A stretch of DNA of 43,841 nt from Lachnoclostridium sp. UBA903 (GTDB lineage Bacteria; Bacillota; Clostridia; Lachnospirales; Lachnospiraceae), in contig DBEP01000045.1 of the NCBI GenBank assembly GCA_002294045.1, positions 229 through 44,069 on the forward strand. The letters run 5' to 3'. Positions 14,681-23,316 of the stretch are shown here, piece after piece. Numbering within the stretch: position 1 is the stretch's first letter; each line of letters starts with the position of its first letter. The position numbers and the translations under genes were made by a program. A model generated the notes under the pieces. The model was not told where the DNA came from. It was given only the letters and a program-made list of their open reading frames with translations, and did no database searches.

Positions 14681-15376
14681 ATGAAAGCATTAGTTCTGTT
14701 TAGCGGTGGTGTTGACAGCACTACCTGTCTGGCCATGGCAATCAGGTCGTTTGGCAAAGATAATGTAATTAGTCTGTCTGTTTCCTACGGCCAAAAACAT
14801 GAGAAGGAGTTAGAAGCAGCAAAGAATATCATTGCTTATTATGATATCAGAGGCTTAACTCTGGATTTAACCAATGTATTTGCCTATAGTAATTGTTCGT
14901 TATTATCCCATTCGAATCAGGATATACCTCAAAAATCATACCTGGAACAATTTAGGGAAAACCGGGGGAATCCGGTTTCCACTTATGTTCCCTATCGGAA
15001 TGGAATCTTTCTGTCCGTCGCGGCAGGTATCGCCCTATCCAATGAATGCAATACTATTTATTACGGTGCCCACCTGGATGATGCGGCAGGGAATGCCTAC
15101 CCGGATTGCAGCAGGGCATTCCTTGAAGGAATGTCTGAAGCCATTTATGAGGGAAGCGGCCGGAAGCTGAGATTAACTGCGCCATTTATTAACTTGAATA
15201 AAGCGCAGATAGTTGCCAGAGGCCTGGAATTATCGGTACCTTATGAGCTTACCTGGAGCTGTTATGAGGGAAAAGACACTCCCTGCGGTAAATGCGGCAC
15301 CTGTCTGGACAGGCAGATAGCATTTGAAAGCAACCATGTATCCGATCCGGCGGTAAAAGAAAGGAGTCTGTTATGA
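14681..15376 (+). CDS. queC: 7-cyano-7-deazaguanine (preQ0) synthase QueC
   Basis: A 231-aa enzyme that converts 7-carboxy-7-deazaguanine to preQ0 with ATP and ammonia in queuosine synthesis. The N-terminal PP-loop is LFSGGVDSTTCL, the SYGQKHEKEL segment follows, and GAHLDDAAGNAYPDCS is a conserved substrate loop. The C-terminal zinc site is intact: SCYEGKDTPCGKCGTCLDRQ. AAAGGA precedes the ATG. It is first in a riboswitch-controlled operon and overlaps queT by 4 bases. queD and queE are not in the window. Confidence 0.95.
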   Translation: MKALVLFSGGVDSTTCLAMAIRSFGKDNVISLSVSYGQKHEKELEAAKNIIAYYDIRGLTLDLTNVFAYSNCSLLSHSNQDIPQKSYLEQFRENRGNPVSTYVPYRNGIFLSVAAGIALSNECNTIYYGAHLDDAAGNAYPDCSRAFLEGMSEAIYEGSGRKLRLTAPFINLNKAQIVARGLELSVPYELTWSCYEGKDTPCGKCGTCLDRQIAFESNHVSDPAVKERSLL

Positions 15377-15897
15377 TTTCAAATTTCAGAAACAGTCGAA
15401 AGAACTCCCCGGTAACCCAGTTTTCAAAACTTCAGAAACTAACCATATCGGGAATTGTTATCGCCCTTTACTGCGTTATAATGTATTTTACCCAATCCAC
15501 TTCCTTTGGACCGTATCAGGTAAGAATTGCAACTTCACTCTACACCCTTGCCTATCTTTACCCCTTTTTGGTTCTGCCTCTTGGTATAGCCAATTTTCTA
15601 TCAAATATGCTTGGCGGCTTAGGCCCTGTAGATATGATTGGAGGATGCCTGGTAGGAATCGCAGCTTCTTTTCTGGTTGTGTTAATCCGCAGATATAATC
15701 TGCCGAAAGTGTGCTGCATACTTCCTGTTATATTCGTACCGGGAATCCTGGTACCCACCTGGCTGTCTTATATGAATTCACTTCCATACCATTTATTGGT
15801 GGTAAGTCTGTGTATCGGCCAGATAGTTCCTGCCATAGTTGGTGTAATGCTTATAAAAGCTTTGAGCAGGGTACTGGTCAGGTTAAGTATTGATTAA
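15373..15897 (+). CDS. queT: QueT family queuosine-precursor transporter
   Basis: A 174-aa hydrophobic protein with about five membrane helices, starting with a soluble ~20-residue tail then ISGIVIALYCVIMYF. The FGPYQVRIATSLYTLAYLYPFLVLPLGIANFLSNMLGG core is typical of QueT, an ECF-type substrate-binding (S) component for queuosine precursors. No energising EcfAA'T genes are nearby, so it would share a general ECF module. It overlaps queC (ATGA) and precedes queF by 47 bases. Its presence suggests the cell supplements synthesis by uptake of preQ0, preQ1 or queuine. Confidence 0.92.
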   Translation: MISNFRNSRKNSPVTQFSKLQKLTISGIVIALYCVIMYFTQSTSFGPYQVRIATSLYTLAYLYPFLVLPLGIANFLSNMLGGLGPVDMIGGCLVGIAASFLVVLIRRYNLPKVCCILPVIFVPGILVPTWLSYMNSLPYHLLVVSLCIGQIVPAIVGVMLIKALSRVLVRLSID

Positions 15898-15944
15898 ATA
15901 AGCTGTTTATTAATAAAATTTTTTATGAGAAAGGTGAATTCAGA

Positions 15945-16442
15945 ATGATCGGAAGAAATAAGGAAGAACTTAACGGTGTTACCAGTTTGGGAAACCAAAG
16001 TACCCGATACCCGGACAATTATGCACCGGAAATGCTGGAATGCTTTACAAACAAGCATCCGGAAAACGATTATTTTGTGAAATTCAATTGTCCGGAGTTT
16101 ACAAGCCTGTGTCCTATGACCGGACAGCCGGATTTTGCAACGATATATATATCCTATGTTCCCGAACTGAAAATGGTGGAAAGCAAATCACTGAAGCTTT
16201 ATTTATTCAGTTTTAGGAATCATGGGGACTTCCATGAGGATTGTGTTAATATTATTATGAAAGATTTAATCAGGCTGACGGAACCCAAATATATTGAAGT
16301 CTGGGGGAAATTCACCCCGAGAGGAGGTATTTCCATTGACCCGTACTGCAACTATGGAAAACCTGGTACAAAATGGGAACAGGTTGCATTCAATCGGCTG
16401 GTAAATCATGATTTATATCCGGAAAAAGTGGATAATCGCTAA
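15945..16442 (+). CDS. queF: NADPH-dependent preQ0 reductase QueF (type I)
   Basis: A 165-aa single-domain QueF, which reduces the nitrile of preQ0 to the amine of preQ1. The QueF motif is ESKSLKLYLFSFR, the nucleophilic cysteine lies in FTSLCPMTGQPDFATIYI with the Asp used in protonation, and HEDCVN and KFTPRGG follow. Length and single-domain form fit the Bacillus-type enzyme. AAAGG precedes the ATG. With queC and queT it forms one preQ1-responsive operon. Confidence 0.95.
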   Translation: MIGRNKEELNGVTSLGNQSTRYPDNYAPEMLECFTNKHPENDYFVKFNCPEFTSLCPMTGQPDFATIYISYVPELKMVESKSLKLYLFSFRNHGDFHEDCVNIIMKDLIRLTEPKYIEVWGKFTPRGGISIDPYCNYGKPGTKWEQVAFNRLVNHDLYPEKVDNR

Positions 16443-16448
16443 TATATA

Positions 16449-16578
16449 AAGGGGCTGCTGCAAAAAGTCAATATACGAACCTGTTCCTTCGCTACGCTAC
16501 ACTCACAAAAAACACCTTACGGTATCATAAACTGAACTGCAATTATGATTACTATTTCTTAAATTTTGCAACAGTCCC
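16449..16578. repeat. About 130-bp MITE-like element, GGGGCTGCTGCAAAA termini
   Basis: AAGGGGCTGCTGCAAAA (16449-16465) faces TTTTGCAACAGTCCCTT (16564-16580), 15 of 17 positions complementary. The ends match those of the 76-bp element at 12471-12546 but the inner sequence differs (TTCGCTACGCTACACTCAC here). It follows the queF stop and may double as its terminator. No open frame of note is inside. Confidence 0.6.
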
Positions 16579-16580
16579 TT

Positions 16581-16916
16581 TGAAAAAGCCTGTAGGATTT
16601 TAAGTATAAATAAGATAGTTCATAACTTAAATATAGTATGTATAAAAATTATTAGTACTTGTATATAATTTTTAATCGTGTTATGATACAAAAAACCATA
16701 TATTCTAAGAAATTGATATTACGCTGTAAAGCAATTAATTTTTGGACCGTATTTATTTTTAAGGTATTATTTAGTCTGTATGCGTATACTATAATAAACA
16801 GTATCAAGATGGATAAGGTTTGCTGCCGGCAATACGATATATGGTAAATAATTCTACATATCAAAACTATTATTTTATAACATAATATCGGATAGATTCA
16901 GAAGGAGGTAATTATT
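16581..16916. other. AT-rich intergenic region
   Basis: Very AT-rich sequence with no convincing gene. Short open frames on both strands (for example 16659-16847) lack ribosome binding sites and look random. TATACT near 16784 and TATAAT-like blocks could serve as promoter for the next gene, but none stands out. GAAGGAGG at about 16902-16909 is the ribosome binding site of the following gene. Confidence 0.5.
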
Positions 16917-17516
16917 ATGTCAAAATCATTTTGGGATACGGTAAAAGGCAGAAGAAGTATATATGGTTTCAGCAATGAAAAGATAGTAAGTGAGGAACGC
17001 ATTGCTGAGATTGTGAAGGATGCGGTAAAGTATACGCCCTCCGCATTTAATTCCCAGAGTACAAGGATAGTGGTTCTGTTTGATGAAAACAGCAGGAAAA
17101 TATGGGATATTACACTGAATGAACTGAAAAAATATACTGCGGAAGACCAATTTGCAGATACGGAGAACAAAGTTAATACGGGATTTGCATCCGGTTACGG
17201 TACTATCCTGTTTTTTGAGGACCAGGCGGTAGTAAAAGGCCTTATGGATAATTTCCCTTTATATAAAGATAATTTTCCTGTCTGGTCACAGCATACCAAT
17301 GCTATGCATCAGTATATAATCTGGGCGGCTTTGGAAGCAGAAGGTCTTGGTGCATCCCTGCAGCACTATAATCCTCTTATTGACAGTGCCGTACAGAAAG
17401 AATGGGACATACCGGATAGCTGGAAACTGGTAGCTCAGATGCCTTTTGGGAAGCCTTTGGGAGAACCCGGTGAGAAGGATTATTCGGATGTGGACGCCAG
17501 AGTTAAGATATTTTGA
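16917..17516 (+). CDS. Nitroreductase family protein (Frm2/Hbn1-like)
   Basis: A 199-aa flavoenzyme-fold protein: FWDTVKGRRSIYGFSNE carries the N-terminal FMN phosphate-contact Arg residues, KYTPSAFNSQSTRIVVLF the next contact loop, and AALEAEGLGASLQHYNPLID the C-terminal FMN segment. The sequence is closest in style to the fungal Frm2/Hbn1-like branch rather than NfsA/NfsB. It would reduce nitro groups, quinones or similar compounds with NAD(P)H; the native substrate is unknown. AAGGAGG precedes the ATG. It is a single gene closed by the terminator at 17522. Confidence 0.9.
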   Translation: MSKSFWDTVKGRRSIYGFSNEKIVSEERIAEIVKDAVKYTPSAFNSQSTRIVVLFDENSRKIWDITLNELKKYTAEDQFADTENKVNTGFASGYGTILFFEDQAVVKGLMDNFPLYKDNFPVWSQHTNAMHQYIIWAALEAEGLGASLQHYNPLIDSAVQKEWDIPDSWKLVAQMPFGKPLGEPGEKDYSDVDARVKIF

Positions 17517-17521
17517 TTAAA

Positions 17522-17548
17522 GGGGCTGCCTTAAGCAGCCCCGATTTT
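17522..17548 (+). terminator. Intrinsic terminator between convergent genes
   Basis: GGGGCTGC (17522-17529), loop CTTAA, GCAGCCCC (17535-17542), then GATTTT. A TTT also follows on the minus strand, so it may serve the serine hydrolase remnant as well. Confidence 0.8.
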
Positions 17549-17551
17549 AAT

Positions 17552-19516
17552 TTAATCTAAATATTCTACAGAATAGTCTGTTTTGGCATCACCGGCAAAC
17601 AGGATGTATCCGTTCTGGGGCAGGGTGACCGTATCCTGCCCGGTAATATAGGAATCCGCTACACAGGCGTTATTTTCATCATATACGATAAAGGAAGCAT
17701 TCTCAGGCAAGGCAACCTTTATCTTTTTATTTTCCGTCTCTTTGCCTATTTTATACCAACGGGCATACCCATTCTCTCCTATATCCGCTCCAAAAGAAGC
17801 AGACGGCAGGGATGTTATTCCGTCTTCCGATACAAATATATATCCGCCGGTTCTAAGATATTCCGTGTTCCCGTCTTTATAAAAATCATAGTCATTTAAA
17901 TCCCTTCCCCAAAGCCCCGGTATCCGTATATTTGTTTGCGCAGTGTTACTGTCCGTAATGGCGGCATTTAATACATAACCTTCCGGCTCATCAGGCAGAA
18001 GTATGATACTGTAAGGCGTTCCAGCGGTATAAATTTCGGATGAATACTTTTCGTTCAGCAGAAAATATTTTTTGCCGTTTCTTTTTTCCCAAAGGGACTT
18101 CACCTCCGGGGATATGGTAATGCCGGCTAATTTTTGGACCTGGTATTCGGCTGTGATGGTTTGGCCTAAACCCGGCAGCAGGGTATAGCCGCAGACATAA
18201 AGGTACACCGTGCCGTCAACTTCTTCAAAGCTGACATAGGTACTGCCGTCGGAAGAATAAAACCTGCCGCTGCCGGTATGGATAAATTGCTGGGTTCCGG
18301 AAGAAGAATCCAGTACGTTGCCAAGAGTCAGAGTGCCGTTGGCATCTATTGTAATCTGATACAATCCGATGCTGTTGCCGTAAATTCCGGTATATTGCAA
18401 TTCGCTTTCCGGCATGGGAGCCGGAGCCGGTTCCGTAAAGGTTTTATAAGGCAGGATATCAGGAATTGAACCTTTTGCTTTAAGAGCCGAAAGCAGTATT
18501 TCCTGCGCCATAACCTGGTTATAAGTACTGCTTCCCCCGGAAGAAAGCACTGCCACAGCCATATTCTCTTCCGGCAGAACGGTCAGATTACCATGGTAGA
18601 ATAAAGTATCGCCGCCTTTGGAAAGTGCCTTGATGCCGTATTCTCCAAAGGGGTAAGTCGCGACGCTGTCCCAGCCCAGGCCGTATGATATGAGGGAGTC
18701 CTTATCCTCAGGCCATAATCCGTTCAGATATTCCTTATTTTCCATTGCTTTTCTCGAAGTACTGTTTAGAACGTCTGACTGGGAATTATCCATAAAGATA
18801 GTGGCAAACCGGCATAGATTCCGTGCGGAGGAGTAAATGCCTCCTGCTCCGATCATATTTACGGCCTCGGCCGGCAGCGTAGTATCTGAACCCGGAAGAT
18901 ATGTCTTAACCAGACGTTCCCTTTGGAAATGATCCGACGGTGTTTTGGTATTATATAAATTCAAAGGGCCTGAAACATTTTCTTGCAGGTATTCCGTAAA
19001 ACTTAAGCCGCTTACCCTTTCCACTAATATTTCCGCAAGAGAAAAACCATCGTTGCAATATACGGAAAATTCACCCGGTGCGGCTTTTAGCCTTGAAGTC
19101 TTCAGGGAATCCAGTAAATTATCATAAGTGGCAGAATCGTTGTCATTGAACAGCAGGGAATTAACAAGGGTACTGCCCATCAGGCCGGAGGAATGGTTTA
19201 ACAGCATCCGGACCGTAATATTTTTATAACGGGGGTCTTCCATGGTAAATTCCGGAATGTATGCAACTACGGGTGTGTCCAGATTTACTCTGTCTTCCTG
19301 TACTAACTGCATGACCACCACGGCCGTAAACATTTTACTGATGGAACCGATGCCGTACATTTTGGTATCGGTTAAAGGTGTGGCGGAGTCTTTGCTGTAA
19401 ACCCCGGACTGACCGGATAAGACGATATTTCCCTGGTTAATTAGTGCATACTGTACACTGGTTGCCCCATAAAAGGCTGTCAGTGTGTCAGCTTTGCTTT
19501 CCGCCAGTTCTTTAAT
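17552..19516 (-). pseudogene. Serine hydrolase (class C beta-lactamase fold), 5'-truncated
   Basis: The frame is open from 19516 to 17552 (654 codons), but the first ATG is at 19360, at MYGIGSISKMF, which is the active-site motif itself (S-x-x-K). The 52 upstream codons encode a good family N-terminus (GATSVQYALINQGNIVLSGQ), yet reach a TAA at 19517-19519 with no start codon, no ribosome binding site and no signal peptide. Downstream parts look intact: YCNDGFSLAEI (Y-x-N), YHGNLTV (H-x-G) and a long C-terminal beta-rich domain. Such proteins are normally secreted peptidases or esterases. A lost 5' end, with the promoter region of the ABC operon now adjacent, is the simplest reading. Confidence 0.7.
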
Positions 19517-19591
19517 TTAATGATAAATATTTTATATGAAATAATAAAAATAAAAATAATTTAATTTTATTTAAACTATTGCAGAAATGAG

Positions 19592-19621
19592 TTGACAAGG
19601 AATGGGGCGTGGTTGTATAAT
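19592..19621 (+). promoter_or_regulatory. Promoter of the sugar ABC operon
   Basis: TTGACA (19592-19597), an 18-base spacer and TATAAT (19616-19621), both consensus. A second TATAAT lies at about 19701 without a good -35. The long AT-rich leader to 19797 shows no clear operator. Confidence 0.75.
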
Positions 19622-19797
19622 ATTACGCATAAAAGGTATTTATATTAATTAAAAATATTAATATTATACAATTGAATAAAAACAAAGTGAGAAATGATTG
19701 TATAATAATTTTGGTGTTTTTAAATAATATATATCTTTTATAAATAAATTTAGATAAAACTAAACAGATATCTTTGTCTAAAGGGAGGAAAAAAAGT

Positions 19798-21204
19798 ATG
19801 AAAAGAAATTTATTTAGCCTGTTATTGTGTTTTGTGTTGACTATGTCTTTATTAATCGGCTGCAGCTCTAATAATACGGCGACATCAGACAACAACCCAA
19901 CTGATTCGGCAGGGGAAGACCAGGAAGCTTCGGAAACCGGAACACAGGAGGGAGAAGCGGTGGCGGATGCCATTACGACTGTTGGTCCTGAAGACGGCAC
20001 CCATCTGGAGATGTGGACCTTTGTCGAACTGCACTCCGGTTTTTATGCGGAAATGCTGGAACAGTGGAACCAGGAAAATCCTGATAAACAGCTTAATATT
20101 ACATTTACAACCTATCCGTATGCGGATATGCATAATAAATTAATGTTAGCTATCCAATCCGGTTCCGGTGCTCCTGATTTATGTGATATCGAAATCGGAC
20201 AGTTTCCTAACTTTTTGCAAGGCGAAGTTCAATTCCGCCCTTTAAATGATGTAATTGAACCTTATAAAGAAGATATTGTGCAGGCGCGTCTGGATATTTA
20301 CGGCAAGGACGACAATTATTACGGCATCGATTTTCATGTAGGCGCAACCGTAATGTTTTATAATACTAAGATTCTTGATGAATATGGTATCGATTATACT
20401 AAAATTAAAACCTGGGATGATTATGCGGAAGCAGGCCGTCAATTAAAAGAAGCCAGCGACGGTCAGGTTTATATTACCAGTGTTGATACGGGCGGAACAG
20501 ACTGGTTATGGCTGGCTATGGCCGAGTATGGGGAAGACTATACAACGGATGACGGGGCACCTAATATTGAACTTGACTCCATTAAAAATATGATTACCAT
20601 GCAGCAGAGCTGGTTAAATGAAGGCATTGCCATGATTTCACCCGGCGGACAGGTGGATATGGAAGAAGGGTTTGCCAATATATCCGACGGCAACATTGTA
20701 TCCTTCCCGAAAGCAATGTGGTTCATGTCCAGATTCTTAAATTATATGCCGGAGATGACAGATACCTGGGCAATTGCCCCTTGTCCGGTTTTTGAAGAAG
20801 GCCAGCCCCGTTCTGTAGGTATCGGCGGTACCGGCACCGTTGTATCGAACCAGTCCCCCAATGCGGATTTAGCCGCAGAGTTCCTGGCTTGGGCAAAGCT
20901 GTCCTATGACGGAAATGTGAAAGTCTGGGAAAATCTTGGATTTGATACCTTAAATACCACCATATGGAGTGACGAAACCATTACCAGGGATACCGGCAAC
21001 AAATATATAGCTTATTTTGTATCCAATCCTTTTGATACCTTAAATGAGATTAAGGATGAAATCGGCAAGATTAAAGTAGGAACCATTAATCCGGCAATAT
21101 CCGAACAGTTTAATTTAAATATCCTGAATAACTGCTTCGAAAACGGCGCCGATGTAGAGGATGAACTTGCAACTGCCCAGAATGCATTAGAGATTGAGTA
21201 CTAA
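19798..21204 (+). CDS. ABC transporter extracellular solute-binding lipoprotein (family 1, sugar)
   Basis: A 468-aa lipoprotein: signal peptide KRNLFSLLLCFVLTMSLLIG ending in the lipobox LIGCSS, an acidic Ser/Thr/Asn linker, then a family 1 solute-binding domain (HLEMWTFVELHSGFYAEML, SGSGAPDLCDIEIGQF, MFYNTKILDEYGIDYTKIKTWDDY). This captures an oligosaccharide outside the membrane for the permeases downstream. ATG 19798 follows AGGGAGG; an in-frame TTG 24 bases upstream is not needed. A 238-base gap with a stem-loop separates it from the permeases, which usually gives more binding protein than permease. Confidence 0.93.
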   Translation: MKRNLFSLLLCFVLTMSLLIGCSSNNTATSDNNPTDSAGEDQEASETGTQEGEAVADAITTVGPEDGTHLEMWTFVELHSGFYAEMLEQWNQENPDKQLNITFTTYPYADMHNKLMLAIQSGSGAPDLCDIEIGQFPNFLQGEVQFRPLNDVIEPYKEDIVQARLDIYGKDDNYYGIDFHVGATVMFYNTKILDEYGIDYTKIKTWDDYAEAGRQLKEASDGQVYITSVDTGGTDWLWLAMAEYGEDYTTDDGAPNIELDSIKNMITMQQSWLNEGIAMISPGGQVDMEEGFANISDGNIVSFPKAMWFMSRFLNYMPEMTDTWAIAPCPVFEEGQPRSVGIGGTGTVVSNQSPNADLAAEFLAWAKLSYDGNVKVWENLGFDTLNTTIWSDETITRDTGNKYIAYFVSNPFDTLNEIKDEIGKIKVGTINPAISEQFNLNILNNCFENGADVEDELATAQNALEIEY

Positions 21205-21336
21205 CCCGGATTATTCCGGATGCCCGGAAAGTGAGAGCATATGGATGTCTGGCAGGAATGGTCGGTTTACATGCTTATCAGGGAATTTACCATACATATT
21301 CACAGATTTCAGGTAACAAATTATAAAAAAAATGGA

Positions 21337-21415
21337 ATAGGACAGGGGATTTGTATTAACATATCTTTTAATCCCTGAAAGCTTAAGAGATGGGTTATTG
21401 CAAGTCCTGTCCTAT
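21337..21415 (+). other. Intercistronic stem-loop between binding protein and permease genes
   Basis: ATAGGACAGG (21337-21346) pairs with CCTGTCCTAT (21406-21415), enclosing GGGATT/AATCCC (21346-21351/21370-21375). It has no T-tail, so it is more likely an mRNA-stabilising or attenuating structure than a full terminator. It ends 28 bases before the permease start. Confidence 0.55.
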
Positions 21416-21442
21416 CTCAGAATGACAGATGGAGGGACGGAC

Positions 21443-22342
21443 ATGGAGAAAGTAAAAAAACTATTGTATTCCCGGAAAGCGGCGCCATATATATTTGTTC
21501 TTCCTTTTATATTGAGCTTTGCTTTTTTCTGGATATATCCTCTTTTTAGTACGGTTAAGATGAGTTTCCAGTCCATACTTCCGGGGCAGGTTGAATGGAT
21601 TGGATTTACGAATTATTCGAAATTATTAAAAGACACGGCATTTCATACGGCAATCCGGAACAGTTTTGAATATATGATTTGGACGCTGGTATTGCTGATT
21701 CCGTTTCCGATGGTTTATGCCTGCCTTATGGACAGCCGGCTAATCAAAATAAAGGGCTTATATAAGGCTTTGCTGTATTTGCCGGCATTAACCTCCGTAG
21801 TTGTGGCGGGTACTATTTTCAGACTGATGTTCAGTGAACTGGAAGGTTCCCAGATGAACCGGTTTATATCCTGGTTTGGTTTGGAGCCCATAAAGTGGCT
21901 GAAAATGAAAGTAACCAGTTATTTTGCACTGCTTACCATAGCGTGCTGGAGATGGACCGGAGTCAATATGCTGTATTTTCTGGCAGGCCTGAAAAACATC
22001 GACAACGGTTTGTATGAATCCGCCGAAATAGACGGGGCAAGCGGTTTTAAGAAATTTATCTATATTACCCTGCCCCTGTTAAAGCCAACGACGATTTACG
22101 TATTGACCATTAGTGTTTATGCCGGGCTTGCCATGTTCCTGGAAAGCTTTATGCTGTGGAACGGCAATAACTCTCCCAATAATATCGGGCTTACCATAGT
22201 GGGATATCTGTACCGCCGCGGAATTGAAAAGAACCAGCTGGGATATGCTTCCGCCGTCGGCCTGGTTCTTCTGATTATAGCATTAACCATTAATGTAATT
22301 CAGTTATTTATGAACGGAACCTTTAAAAAGGAGGAGAAGTAA
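21443..22342 (+). CDS. Sugar ABC transporter permease (MalF/UgpA type)
   Basis: A 299-aa inner-membrane permease with six membrane helices and the EAA coupling loop SAEIDGASGFKKFIYITLPLLKP near residues 195-220. The start at ATG 21443 follows GGAGGG; the frame upstream to 21398 runs through the stem-loop. It is directly followed by the second permease with no gap (TAA then ATG). The ATP-hydrolysing subunit is absent here and must be supplied from elsewhere, as is common for CUT1 importers sharing an MsmK/MsiK-type ATPase. Confidence 0.93.
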   Translation: MEKVKKLLYSRKAAPYIFVLPFILSFAFFWIYPLFSTVKMSFQSILPGQVEWIGFTNYSKLLKDTAFHTAIRNSFEYMIWTLVLLIPFPMVYACLMDSRLIKIKGLYKALLYLPALTSVVVAGTIFRLMFSELEGSQMNRFISWFGLEPIKWLKMKVTSYFALLTIACWRWTGVNMLYFLAGLKNIDNGLYESAEIDGASGFKKFIYITLPLLKPTTIYVLTISVYAGLAMFLESFMLWNGNNSPNNIGLTIVGYLYRRGIEKNQLGYASAVGLVLLIIALTINVIQLFMNGTFKKEEK

Positions 22343-23224
22343 ATGGAAAGAGTACATAATAACTCCTTTGAAAAAGATAAAATGGGAATGACGGCTAAAA
22401 ACAGGATATTATCAATTATTATTACGGCATTTTTTACGGTTCTCGGAGTTTTAGTCGTATTTCCTTTTGTTACAGCGGTTTTGGCTTCTTTCCGTCCAGG
22501 ACAGGAGCTAATCCGGTATGGCCTGAGTATTAAACTTAATTTTTCCGAAATGACCCTTAATAACTACAAGTATCTCTTTACCGGAGAGCATAATTATTTT
22601 GTATGGTTTAAAAACAGTATGGTACTGACCGTAATCACCGTAACCCTGACCCTGATAATCTGTTATTTTGTCGCTTACGGGTTATCCATGTATGATTACA
22701 AGCTGAAAAATTTATTATTTTTCCTTGTTATTGCCACAATGATGGTGCCTTTTGAGATTCTAATGCTGCCCTTATATCAGGAAATGATTGATTTAAAGCT
22801 GATTAATACCACTGCAGGAGTAATTCTGCCGGGTCTGTGCGGTGCCTCCACCATATTCTTTTTCCGGCAGTATATGACGGGGCTTCCCAGGGAATTACTG
22901 GATGCCGGACGTATAGACGGTGCCACGGAATTTGGAATCTGCATCCGTATTATGCTTCCCATTACGAAACCTGCCTTTGCCGCCATGGCAATATTATCCG
23001 GTATGGGAGCCTGGAATAACATGCTTTGGCCGTTGCTTGTATACCGGGATGCCCATAAATTTACCTTGCCCATTGGGTTAAATACTTTACTCACCCCATA
23101 TGGAAATAACTATGATCTGTTAATCGCGGGTTCGTGCTTTGCCGTTCTTCCTATATTTATTTTGTTCCTGTGCTTTCAAAGTTATTTTATAGACGGTATG
23201 ACTGCCGGAGCCATCAAAGGGTGA
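22343..23224 (+). CDS. Sugar ABC transporter permease (MalG/UgpE type)
   Basis: A 293-aa partner permease with six membrane helices, an extended cytoplasmic N-terminus, and the EAA loop LLDAGRIDGATEFGICIRIMLPITKPA near residues 190-215. It ends MTAGAIKG, the usual MalG-type tail. The ATG abuts the upstream stop, with GGAGGAG inside the end of the previous gene. No glycoside hydrolase or regulator is linked, so the sugar is not identified. Confidence 0.93.
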   Translation: MERVHNNSFEKDKMGMTAKNRILSIIITAFFTVLGVLVVFPFVTAVLASFRPGQELIRYGLSIKLNFSEMTLNNYKYLFTGEHNYFVWFKNSMVLTVITVTLTLIICYFVAYGLSMYDYKLKNLLFFLVIATMMVPFEILMLPLYQEMIDLKLINTTAGVILPGLCGASTIFFFRQYMTGLPRELLDAGRIDGATEFGICIRIMLPITKPAFAAMAILSGMGAWNNMLWPLLVYRDAHKFTLPIGLNTLLTPYGNNYDLLIAGSCFAVLPIFILFLCFQSYFIDGMTAGAIKG

Positions 23225-23235
23225 GCATAATTTAG

Positions 23236-23313
23236 TCAGGAGAAATACAGGCCGAAACTATCTCCGGGAACCGCCTTCCTCCCGGGGATAGTTTCGGCCT
23301 GTATTTCTCCTGA
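23236..23313. terminator. 33-bp hairpin between convergent operons
   Basis: The arms 23236-23268 and 23281-23313 are complementary at 32 of 33 positions with a 12-base loop, starting TCAGGAGAAATACAGGCC. It ends 3 bases before the kdpE stop. There is no T-tail on either strand. It should block transcription or protect 3' ends in both directions. Confidence 0.7.
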
Positions 23314-23316
23314 TAG

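Noticed and set aside
16659..16847. Small open frame in the AT-rich gap before the nitroreductase
   Set aside because: No ribosome binding site; composition matches surrounding non-coding AT-rich DNA, and the opposite strand is equally open.
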